This document shows, piece by piece, positions 52,085 to 59,528 of a stretch of DNA of 64,000 bases (position 1 is the stretch's first letter; each line of letters begins with the position of its first letter). The position numbers and the translations under genes are program-made. The notes under the pieces are model-generated. The model made no database searches. It was not told the DNA's origin and was given only the letters and a program-made list of their open reading frames with translations. This stretch comes from Prevotella sp. MA2016. GTDB lineage: Bacteria > Bacteroidota > Bacteroidia > Bacteroidales > Bacteroidaceae. The stretch is taken from NCBI RefSeq assembly GCF_000619825.1, contig NZ_JHUW01000007.1, positions 124,001-188,000 of the forward strand, written 5' to 3'.

Positions 52085-54283
52085 TTATTTTCCTTTCGAG
52101 ATACCGCCTACTACATCGCTGTTGTCGATCGTGTGATCGGTCTTCTTGACGCTTGATTTAAGAGATCCAAAGCGCCAAGAGGCAGAGATGGCGAACGAGC
52201 GGTTGCGATTCCACGAACGTTCATAGCCTTTGAAGTCACCATTAACGGTCTCGGCCTCCATAGTCCAATACTTATTGAATGGTGCATTGGCCGTGATGCG
52301 CACTGTGAGCCGATCTCCCTTGAGGAACGAGCGCTGCAGCGAGGCGTAATAGTCGAAATAGTCGTGCTGAACATAATAAACGCTCGACGGACTATGACCA
52401 ATCTTTCCATAGGCGCTCAAACTGAGACGCAGCTTGAGTGGTAGACGCTGCTGCAGACTGACATTGTAGTTATCGCTCCAACCATGGTTGCTATAACACA
52501 GACTGGGATGCTCGTAATGCTCGTAACGCACGTTATTGTTGAACACAAGTGTTGTGGCATCAAAAGGCTTCCACTGCACATACTGCTCTACAGAGAAGCG
52601 GCGATAGCGCAGGATGTTATCGTAAGTAGAGTATCGCACATCATTCTTTGCCGTAACTATTGAGCTGATGCCGCTGTTGTAAGCGTTATAGCTTGGAGCC
52701 AGTTGTAGCGTAAGGTTGGGCATGATATAGGTATAGACCAGACTGATGCGCTGGGTGTGCGAGCTGGAGAGCTGTGGATTACCCTGACTGACGGATGTTG
52801 GCGACGTGGTGACAGCAGGATTAAGATAAGAGATACCAGGGCGATTGATGCTGGTGGTGTAGTTGAGTTTCAACGACTGTGCATCGGTGAGTTGATATTT
52901 CAGTGTGGCCTGTGGCACCCAGTCGCCCAGATGCTTATCGAACGCAGCACTTTTGCCATCGGGATAGCTACCTCGCATGTAACTGTACTCATAGCGCAAG
53001 CCTGCACGAGCAGAGAATTTAGCAACACGGAAGATATAGTCGGCATAGCCTGCAAGCACACGTGTGGTATGCTGGAACTCATCAGAGGTATCGGCGTCGA
53101 TGCCAAAGAAGGTTTGGGCGCTGTGGCTGTTGTTATTACGATCGATGTATTTGGCGCCAACCTCAAGCTGATGTCCGCGGCTTAATGGGCGCAACCAATC
53201 TATCTGAAAGGTATGCTCAGTGAATCGTTCGCGTTCGTTCATCAACCAACCTGTATAGGGAAACGACACGTTCTGCAACTCGGTGTAGGCGCTCTCCTGA
53301 TCGGTATGCTGACGAGTGAGGGCAAGCATATACGACAGTGTGAGCCGCTCACCATCGAGGTGGGTTTTATGCTGATAGTCGAATCGACCATTCCATGAGT
53401 GGTGGTTGTAGCCAGGCATCCAGTAGCTGTTGTTATAGCTGTATAGCTGCTGACCAGCAGGATTATACATATTGTTATAACCATCGCCCTGCACGTTTAG
53501 CTTATAGAAATAGCCGCCAAACGAGACTGAGAGCAGATTGAGCGAGTCGATATCGTAGCTGGCATCGATATCGGCAAAATGAATATCGCCAGGATTAGAG
53601 CCCTCAGAGCCAGAAAGCATGGTGTTTCCTGTATCAAGATAGGTACGTGAATTCTCAACACGATTATAGCTATCATGTCTGGTCATGCCATTATAACCAT
53701 AGTCGACAGAGAGCATCAGTTTACCCAACTGACTGGTGAGTGAGGAATAGAAATTGGAATGACCAAGGGTATTGATAGAGCTTGAAAGAACGCCAGTAAC
53801 ACCTTGCATGCTGGTATTTGCAAGTGTAACGATATTGAGAATGGCATCTACACCCTCGGCATCTTCGCGAGCACCAGGATCAGTAATCACCTCGATGCGC
53901 TTTACAGCAGAAGCTGGCATCGCCTTGAATACTTCTTTGGCGTTTTTGGTGAGACTGGGGTCCAGATGACCATTCTTATATACCTTAAAATTACTATTGC
54001 CTTTTACCTGAATGTTATCCTGCCCATCGACTGTCACCATGGGCACCTTGCGCAGCATATCCATCACAGTCTGCGTCTTCGACTCTTCATCGGCCTGCAC
54101 ATCGTATCCGATGCGGTCGATATCTTGTTTTACTAACTGGCGCTGGGCCTTAACTACAACACCGTCTAACTCCTTGTTCCATGTGATGGAATCGCTGTTT
54201 ACTGAGGTTGAATCCTGCTGGGCCATAGTTACATTTGGGCACACAAATAGCAGGAATGTAAAAATCACGTTTACACTCTTCAT
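52085..54283 (-). CDS. TonB-dependent receptor-like outer-membrane beta-barrel protein
   Basis: This 732-residue protein has a signal peptide at about 1-21. A plug-like region (KELDGVVVKAQRQLVKQDID and MDMLRKVPMVTVDGQDNIQV) leads into a long barrel of the OMP_b-brl_3 type. The usual N-terminal carboxypeptidase-regulatory domain is missing or very short. Such proteins take up unknown ligands or act in envelope maintenance. It is a single-gene unit with a promoter overlapping a 13-bp inverted repeat and a terminator downstream. Confidence 0.85.
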   Translation of the reverse strand: MKSVNVIFTFLLFVCPNVTMAQQDSTSVNSDSITWNKELDGVVVKAQRQLVKQDIDRIGYDVQADEESKTQTVMDMLRKVPMVTVDGQDNIQVKGNSNFKVYKNGHLDPSLTKNAKEVFKAMPASAVKRIEVITDPGAREDAEGVDAILNIVTLANTSMQGVTGVLSSSINTLGHSNFYSSLTSQLGKLMLSVDYGYNGMTRHDSYNRVENSRTYLDTGNTMLSGSEGSNPGDIHFADIDASYDIDSLNLLSVSFGGYFYKLNVQGDGYNNMYNPAGQQLYSYNNSYWMPGYNHHSWNGRFDYQHKTHLDGERLTLSYMLALTRQHTDQESAYTELQNVSFPYTGWLMNERERFTEHTFQIDWLRPLSRGHQLEVGAKYIDRNNNSHSAQTFFGIDADTSDEFQHTTRVLAGYADYIFRVAKFSARAGLRYEYSYMRGSYPDGKSAAFDKHLGDWVPQATLKYQLTDAQSLKLNYTTSINRPGISYLNPAVTTSPTSVSQGNPQLSSSHTQRISLVYTYIMPNLTLQLAPSYNAYNSGISSIVTAKNDVRYSTYDNILRYRRFSVEQYVQWKPFDATTLVFNNNVRYEHYEHPSLCYSNHGWSDNYNVSLQQRLPLKLRLSLSAYGKIGHSPSSVYYVQHDYFDYYASLQRSFLKGDRLTVRITANAPFNKYWTMEAETVNGDFKGYERSWNRNRSFAISASWRFGSLKSSVKKTDHTIDNSDVVGGISKGK

Positions 54284-54310
54284 TTTTTAATAAGATGTTT
54301 GTTTTAAAAG

Positions 54311-54355
54311 ATCTCTTCATACCAGTTGTGCTTGGCTACAAAGGTATGAAGAGAT
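54311..54355. promoter_or_regulatory. 13-bp inverted repeat over the barrel gene promoter
   Basis: The arms ATCTCTTCATACC (54311-54323) and GGTATGAAGAGAT (54343-54355) are perfect complements around 19 nt. The second arm overlaps the -7 element at 54339-54346. On the minus strand, AATCTCTTCATACCTTTG here is identical to the promoter at 57130-57147. Confidence 0.65.
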
Positions 54356-54388
54356 TATTAAGAGAGAGAGAATATTTATGCTGAACTA

Positions 54389-55345
54389 TTATTTTAGTTT
54401 CTTGATACTCATTTCAAAGATGTTCTGGATGAGTTCATCCTTTGCTGCAGCCTTGAGTTTTGTCAGTTCGCTGATGACGAGTTTCTTCTCCTCGGGCTCG
54501 AGCATGGCCGATTTCTTGCAGAGGCTGTAGATAGAGGTGGCGTAATGTGTGGCAGTAGCGCCATCAGGGTTCTTCAGGAACAAACGCTTGTAGTTGTTGA
54601 ACTCGCTGAGCCATGACTCAGGGGTTTTCTCGCGATTAAATAATAACGAATCGGTACTATAATTAAGTACGCTACTGAAAATATTATCCAACATCCCAGA
54701 AGGTTCATCTACACTGACATCTTTGCCATTAACAATTATGCGATTTATCTTACTCTTCTTTTTGTCTTTGCTGTTATCGCGTGCTTCTGGACGCAAAGCA
54801 TATGTGACAGCCAGGCGAACATGAGTTTTCTTCGACTTCTCGACCCACTCCATAGCATAAGCGTAGCGATAACGGCTGTCAGGATCGTCCTTATCGGTAA
54901 AACAGGCATAGATATAATCGGAGCCCTGCATACTACCAATAGATACCGACTGAGCTGTACCATCGCCAACAGCCAGCGTGATAGGTGCGAGACTACGGAT
55001 AGTCTCTACAATACTAAACATGCTTTCATCACTATCAGTCTGGTCGGCACGTTTTCGACTGCCAGAATTGAGCGAATAGGCAGCCTCCTTATCCTTATCG
55101 AATGCCTTACGGATATCCTTCAGGCGCTCAAGCGCAGAGGGAGCAGTAATCACAAAGTCGTACACGTCGGCTTGGGCTGACTTACGCCCTGTTTGAGGAT
55201 CGCGTTCAAAAATGTGCTGAGTTTTCGACTCAGTGATCTTTTCATTCAGCAGTGCATCAAATGCTTTCTTGATATTCTGCTGCGCCATCATCGTTGAAGG
55301 CATGGCCAACAACAGGGCTGCGAGGATAAAATATTTACTCTTCAT
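54389..55345 (-). CDS. Secreted protein of unknown function, third gene of sigma-factor operon
   Basis: This 318-residue product has a signal peptide (MKSKYFILAALLLAMPSTMMAQ) and no family I can name. The C-terminal third is helical and charged (LEPEEKKLVISELTKLKAAAKDEL). The ATG at 55345 overlaps the anti-sigma-like gene by 11 bp, so it is translationally coupled to the sigma operon. It may be an output or sensor of that system. I see no catalytic motif. Confidence 0.75.
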   Translation of the reverse strand: MKSKYFILAALLLAMPSTMMAQQNIKKAFDALLNEKITESKTQHIFERDPQTGRKSAQADVYDFVITAPSALERLKDIRKAFDKDKEAAYSLNSGSRKRADQTDSDESMFSIVETIRSLAPITLAVGDGTAQSVSIGSMQGSDYIYACFTDKDDPDSRYRYAYAMEWVEKSKKTHVRLAVTYALRPEARDNSKDKKKSKINRIIVNGKDVSVDEPSGMLDNIFSSVLNYSTDSLLFNREKTPESWLSEFNNYKRLFLKNPDGATATHYATSIYSLCKKSAMLEPEEKKLVISELTKLKAAAKDELIQNIFEMSIKKLK

Positions 55346-56003
55346 ATGCAATTAATTTTTCTTGTTCGTTAATATATACTATGGTACCATCTTCTTGCAT
55401 CACTGGGACATAGCCGTAAGCTGCCATCTGAGCATTAAAGATTTCCATCTTTGCTTTGGCTTGCTCGACTTGGGCCGTGGCCTCCACCATCCGAGTCTTA
55501 GCCTGCTCGGCTTCCGCCATCAGCACATAAGCCTTGTCGTAGTCGTGAATCGTAGGCTCGGCCTTACGCATACTGCGCTTCTTGGCCTTTTTTACAGGTT
55601 GCTGTGGGGTTTCAACAGGCATTACGGGATGAGCAGCAACTGTATCAATACGCGTTTCCGACTGGACATCAGACTCAACAGACTGTTGAGCTACGGTATC
55701 AACCTGAGCTGTGAGGGCTGCTGTGGGCGCAAGCTCGGTTTGACGCGGTGAGACAGCCAGATACAGCACGCCTGCAACAACAGCTGCAGTAGCGATGCTC
55801 CATACGCGCCAACGGCGATGAGTCTTTGGCTGGGGTTTCATCGCTTCAATCTCCTGGAACATCTGCTGATAGCAGAGCCATTCCTCGGGGATGTTCTTGC
55901 CCTGAAAATACTGGGCAAGGATGGCCTCCTCGTCGAGTGTTGAAGTGCCGTCCATGTATTTCTGGAGCAACTTCTCGATAACCTCTTTCGTGTACTGTAT
56001 CAT
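55335..56003 (-). CDS. Membrane protein with anti-sigma-factor layout
   Basis: This 222-residue protein has a cytoplasmic N-terminus (about 1-65, MIQYTKEVIEKLLQKYMDG), one membrane segment (about 67-84), then a proline/threonine-rich stretch and a coiled coil (about 165-205) outside. The position directly behind an ECF sigma gene, with ATGA start/stop overlap, and this topology fit an anti-sigma factor, though no known anti-sigma domain is obvious. The ATG at 56003 is chosen because of the overlap. The long upstream open stretch is just the sigma gene in another frame. Confidence 0.75.
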   Translation of the reverse strand: MIQYTKEVIEKLLQKYMDGTSTLDEEAILAQYFQGKNIPEEWLCYQQMFQEIEAMKPQPKTHRRWRVWSIATAAVVAGVLYLAVSPRQTELAPTAALTAQVDTVAQQSVESDVQSETRIDTVAAHPVMPVETPQQPVKKAKKRSMRKAEPTIHDYDKAYVLMAEAEQAKTRMVEATAQVEQAKAKMEIFNAQMAAYGYVPVMQEDGTIVYINEQEKLIAYEE

Positions 56004-56494
56004 TGTTTGTTTCGCTGTTTTATTTCTTCTAATAATGTTCGTCGGGCTCTTGCCAGCAAGGTACTTACCGATGTGGTTTCGATACCCAATAACTGGGCTA
56101 TCTCCTCGTGACTGCGCCGTTCCACTTGTCGCATATATAATAAGGTGCGCTGGGTGGTGGGCAACTGCTGGACTTTGGTTGTCAACCATGCTTCGTCTTC
56201 TCTCATCTCCAACTCGTCGTGCGGATTGGTGTTCAGACTGACGGTGATGGTCTCGTCCAGCGCTTCCATAGGTTTTCGTCGCTGATGGTTGCTCAGCATG
56301 TGCCGGGCCATGAGGGCGACGATAGCTTCTATCGAACGATACTGTTCCAGTTCGTCGTGCATCTGCCACAGGCGAAGCATCACATCCTGAGCGATGTCTT
56401 CTGCTTCGTCTTGACCCGCTCCGCAGCTGATGCTAACGCTCAGCGCTTTCTGTCGCCACGTGCGGACTTGGTGTTCAAATGCTATTCTGTCCAT
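56000..56494 (-). CDS. ECF-type RNA polymerase sigma factor
   Basis: This 164-residue sigma factor has region 2 (about 10-75, DEAEDIAQDVMLRLWQ) and region 4 (about 105-160, LPTTQRTLLYMRQVERRSHEEIAQLLGIE, with its helix-turn-helix). It directs transcription of envelope or stress genes once released from its anti-sigma partner. It is the first gene of a three-gene operon. A -7 element (56542-56549) lies 47 bp upstream, so basal expression uses the housekeeping sigma. Confidence 0.92.
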   Translation of the reverse strand: MDRIAFEHQVRTWRQKALSVSISCGAGQDEAEDIAQDVMLRLWQMHDELEQYRSIEAIVALMARHMLSNHQRRKPMEALDETITVSLNTNPHDELEMREDEAWLTTKVQQLPTTQRTLLYMRQVERRSHEEIAQLLGIETTSVSTLLARARRTLLEEIKQRNKQ

Positions 56495-56541
56495 CTTTTA
56501 TTTCTGCTGTACATCTATAAGACACAAAAACATATCAAAGT

Positions 56542-56549
56542 CAAACTTA
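56542..56549 (-). promoter_or_regulatory. Sigma-factor operon promoter -7 element
   Basis: The minus strand reads TAAGTTTG (TAnnTTTG), 47 bp before the sigma ATG. Confidence 0.5.
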
Positions 56550-56570
56550 TTTTAACGCAACTTAACTCTT

Positions 56571-57113
56571 TCACCACACTTTCCAGTTATCTATTTCTGT
56601 CATGAGACGCTTGAGAGATGGTTTGCTGTCCTCTGGATAAGTAAGCGACTGCACGAACCATAGTTTACGATGTTTCACAAACTTGGCATGAAAGCAACGG
56701 GCTGTCAGTCGGCCTTTATCATCGAGAATATGACCTGAAAGAATGAAACTATCATGCCCTTTTCGCTGGGATGTGGCATGAAGTTCTGAAGCATATTTAG
56801 TCATCCCTTGATCGAGCGAGAGATCATCTGGATTCTTCTCTACAAATGCTGTCTGAACAATCTCGATACTATCTTGCCAGAAACTGAATCGACAGCATCC
56901 TTTATCCAATAACGAGTCGGGCGTCTGTTCAAAAAACGATGGATAGCGCACCGTATAGTCGTAATCGTCATCATGATACGCCTTCATCGTGGTAAGACTC
57001 ATCGCACGTTCCAACTTCTGCGACAACGGCGAGTCATCTTCCTTCTCATAAACCGACACCCATGCCATGACTGTGATAAAAACCAACATAGAAAGAAACA
57101 AAAATCTCCTCAT
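56571..57113 (-). CDS. Small exported or membrane-anchored protein of unknown function
   Basis: This 180-residue protein has an N-terminal hydrophobic segment (MRRFLFLSMLVFITVMAWVSV) and a mixed alpha/beta body with YTVRYPSFFEQTPDSLLDKG and FVKHRKLWFVQSLTYPED, reminiscent of periplasmic stress-response domains. No family is named. Its promoter shares an 18-bp block with that of the barrel gene 2.8 kb away. Confidence 0.75.
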   Translation of the reverse strand: MRRFLFLSMLVFITVMAWVSVYEKEDDSPLSQKLERAMSLTTMKAYHDDDYDYTVRYPSFFEQTPDSLLDKGCCRFSFWQDSIEIVQTAFVEKNPDDLSLDQGMTKYASELHATSQRKGHDSFILSGHILDDKGRLTARCFHAKFVKHRKLWFVQSLTYPEDSKPSLKRLMTEIDNWKVW

Positions 57114-57129
57114 ACTTGCTTTTTTCGTG

Positions 57130-57147
57130 CAAAGGTATGAAGAGATT
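57130..57147 (-). promoter_or_regulatory. Promoter with an 18-bp block shared with the barrel gene
   Basis: The minus strand reads AATCTCTTCATACCTTTG, including the -7 element TACCTTTG, 17 bp before the ATG at 57113. The identical 18-mer is at 54339-54356. Confidence 0.65.
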
Positions 57148-57206
57148 CCTATTATAACGAATTATTTGTCTGACATTTATCTGACAATTAACTGACAAGC
57201 ACCTAA

Positions 57207-57881
57207 CTATTTGACTTTCAGCTCGTAAGCACGACCTCTATCTGACTCTATTTTCAAGTCGGAATGAGCCTCGATGATAGGTTTCAAGCGACGAATCAGG
57301 GTGTAGAGCGTGTCGTTAGCATCATCTTTCTTGGGCCAGAGAGCCTCACAGATTTCTGTTTTCGAGAGTTGATGCGACTCGCTACGAAAGAACATCTCCA
57401 TGAGTTGCTGCTGCATGGGCGTAAGTTTCACTTGCTGACCCTTTGCATCGTAGAAACGACCTTCAGCCTCAGCATAAGCCAGACCGCCAAACGCCACGAG
57501 GGACACCTGCTTGCGATAATGCCAGAAACAGAAGAAAGCCCACAACAACGCCATAGTCCACAGGACAGAAGCCGGACGCTGATCGGACATTGCAAAGATG
57601 GTGGCGGCAGCGCATTTAGGTTCGCAGCGCAGACCATCCTGTCGGGTGGTCACAGCCAATACAGCATTGCCACGCAACTCGTCCAACTTGAGATAGCTGT
57701 TAAACACGCGGATAGTATCAGAACTAATCACATCGCTATGCTGCTGGTCCAACGCTTTTGTCAGCGCACAAGCCATATCCTCGGCCACAACTCTCTCCGT
57801 AGCACGAAAACTCTTGAAACTCGTCAGCCCTGATGCTAAGATCAGGGCCAACAATATCACAACGGCATATTTCTGTTTCAT
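57207..57881 (-). CDS. Membrane-bound winged-helix regulator (ToxR-like)
   Basis: This 224-residue protein has an N-terminal membrane segment (about 6-22), a short periplasmic loop with paired cysteines (LRCEPKCAAAT), a second membrane segment (about 107-122) and a cytoplasmic OmpR-type winged helix (about 150-222, LTPMQQQLMEMFF and LYTLIRRLKPIIE). A DNA-binding domain tied to the membrane without a kinase suggests direct sensing of envelope state. A -7 element (57908-57915) lies 27 bp upstream. Its targets are unknown. Confidence 0.85.
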   Translation of the reverse strand: MKQKYAVVILLALILASGLTSFKSFRATERVVAEDMACALTKALDQQHSDVISSDTIRVFNSYLKLDELRGNAVLAVTTRQDGLRCEPKCAAATIFAMSDQRPASVLWTMALLWAFFCFWHYRKQVSLVAFGGLAYAEAEGRFYDAKGQQVKLTPMQQQLMEMFFRSESHQLSKTEICEALWPKKDDANDTLYTLIRRLKPIIEAHSDLKIESDRGRAYELKVK

Positions 57882-57907
57882 CTTTCAGTAATTGATCAAT
57901 TCCGCCA

Positions 57908-57915
57908 CAAAGATA
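57908..57915 (-). promoter_or_regulatory. Promoter -7 element of the ToxR-like gene
   Basis: The minus strand reads TATCTTTG. Confidence 0.55.
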
Positions 57916-57988
57916 AACAATCTTTCCGAAACCAATCCGCTTCCACGCCACATCTTATCATTTTTTAAACAACAAGTGCACTTCGCAG

Positions 57989-58543
57989 TTATTTCTGTGT
58001 CAGATAATGGTCCATGTTCATCGTATGACTTTCTACAGATGCTTGCCACTCAAGTTGCAAGTCGGCATGACCGCGCTCGCGACTATAGCAAGCCACGCTG
58101 GCGATGCTCTCATCGGGCAGCAGGGTGTAGGTAATCTGTCCTACAGGCTCATCAAACTGCGCCTTTTTCTTGTTCCAACGACTATAGGTAGCGATAAACA
58201 ATCCGGCATCGAGTGAGTAGTTGTGGCGACCAGCGCACTGCCACTGGTTCTTGTGCCATACATACTTCGTACGACTGGTGAGCATACCATCGGCAGCATA
58301 GGTGTACTGGTAGCGGTGTACGGGCTTCAGGGTGAAGCTGCCCTTGCGCTGGGGCTGTTCCTGATAAACCACCATCTCAGCAATGTTTCCATCAGCATCA
58401 CGATCAGCGTTATACACGAACTCTGCATCGGGAGTCTGAGAGACTGTGTTGTAAACCTTATCCACAGTTGCAGATGTCATTACTTGTGCATTTGAGGTCA
58501 TAGCCATCAGGCACATCATCGAGCTAATCATAAACTTTTTCAT
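57989..58543 (-). CDS. Secreted DUF3836-like protein
   Basis: This 184-residue product has a signal peptide at 1-19 (MTSNAQ). Its body of short beta segments with repeated YxY patterns (YQYTYAADGMLTSRTKYVW) resembles the Bacteroidetes DUF3836 group of YD-like extracellular proteins. The function is unknown. A -7 element at 58594-58601 lies upstream. Confidence 0.65.
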   Translation of the reverse strand: MKKFMISSMMCLMAMTSNAQVMTSATVDKVYNTVSQTPDAEFVYNADRDADGNIAEMVVYQEQPQRKGSFTLKPVHRYQYTYAADGMLTSRTKYVWHKNQWQCAGRHNYSLDAGLFIATYSRWNKKKAQFDEPVGQITYTLLPDESIASVACYSRERGHADLQLEWQASVESHTMNMDHYLTQK

Positions 58544-58593
58544 AATCGTACTTATTTAAATTGTTAATACTTTCCTTTTTTCTTTTCACATTG

Positions 58594-58601
58594 CAAAGTT
58601 A
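58594..58601 (-). promoter_or_regulatory. Promoter -7 element of the DUF3836-like gene
   Basis: The minus strand reads TAACTTTG. Confidence 0.5.
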
Positions 58602-58700
58602 CGATCATTCCTAGTTCAATGCAAGCTTTTTTGAGTGCCAAGAGGCCGTTCGTCTAATCTTTATACACACCTTCGTATAATTCTTAGACACTTCATCCTA

Positions 58701-59438
58701 TCAGAACTGATAGCCAACGGATATTTCGGCAGAAATGTTTTTGGGATGCCCTCCGAGCAGGGCTGCCGACAGGATGTTAGCAACGGGGTTGCCAATAAAA
58801 CCGGCATCGCAGAGCTTGGTGAATCCCATCGCTACCTGATAGCCGAAGATAAAATGGCGATAGGTCAGATCGATACCTCCAATGGCACCAACATCCCAGC
58901 GCTTGAATTTAGGATATTCCACGCTGTGCTTCTCCTCATCATAGGCAGCCTGACGAAAATCAAAAGCCTTGTTAAAATGGTTGACATCGAAAGTCTCATC
59001 ATAATCGGTATCCAGAATTTCCATCCTCGTCTTCGCACTCAAACCATAAGCCACATAGGCGCCAGTTCTGAAAGTGAGATACCACTCCTTTCCCAGATTC
59101 AGGCGGGCAGCTATCTGCAAGGGCAACTGCAGATAGTTAAGACGCGTACTGAATTTGGCTGGCATAATCTGTTCATTACCATAATAGCCATCAAACTTCC
59201 ATCCTTTCTGAGCAAACTGGAGGGCAGGTTGAAAGCGCCACACACCATTCTTCGACAGTCCGATGTCAGCGCCACCACCAATATGAAAACCTGTACGGGC
59301 ATCGATATTCGACACACCGCCAAACAATGTTGATTGACCAATACCACCTCTTGCCTGCCAATGGATGTCCTGCGCACTGGTTGCAAGAGGCAGAACAGCC
59401 AGCACAACGCCCAACGAAACTTTGAGTAATCTATTCAT
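58701..59438 (-). CDS. Outer-membrane beta-barrel protein (porin-family, PF13568 type)
   Basis: This 245-residue protein has a signal peptide at about 1-22 (PLATSAQ) and an eight-stranded barrel pattern ending in ISVGYQF. The segments RLNYLQLPLQIAARL and FRTGAYVAYGL are typical of the Bacteroidetes outer-membrane barrel family. The ATG at 59438 is chosen because the signal peptide starts there. Its role is unknown. It lies behind a terminator that separates it from the permease gene. Confidence 0.82.
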   Translation of the reverse strand: MNRLLKVSLGVVLAVLPLATSAQDIHWQARGGIGQSTLFGGVSNIDARTGFHIGGGADIGLSKNGVWRFQPALQFAQKGWKFDGYYGNEQIMPAKFSTRLNYLQLPLQIAARLNLGKEWYLTFRTGAYVAYGLSAKTRMEILDTDYDETFDVNHFNKAFDFRQAAYDEEKHSVEYPKFKRWDVGAIGGIDLTYRHFIFGYQVAMGFTKLCDAGFIGNPVANILSAALLGGHPKNISAEISVGYQF

Positions 59439-59470
59439 GTTTTTACGTTTTATATTGATAATTCCACCAA

Positions 59471-59507
59471 TAAAAACGCCCCATGAAGGAGAATCCTGCA
59501 TGGGGCC
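59471..59507 (-). terminator. Terminator of the upstream permease operon
   Basis: A stem of 8 bp (59478-59485 with 59499-59506) plus an inner AGGA/TCCT pairing is followed on the minus strand by TTTTT. Confidence 0.8.
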
Positions 59508-59528
59508 ACGTTAAATATCCTAAATCTA

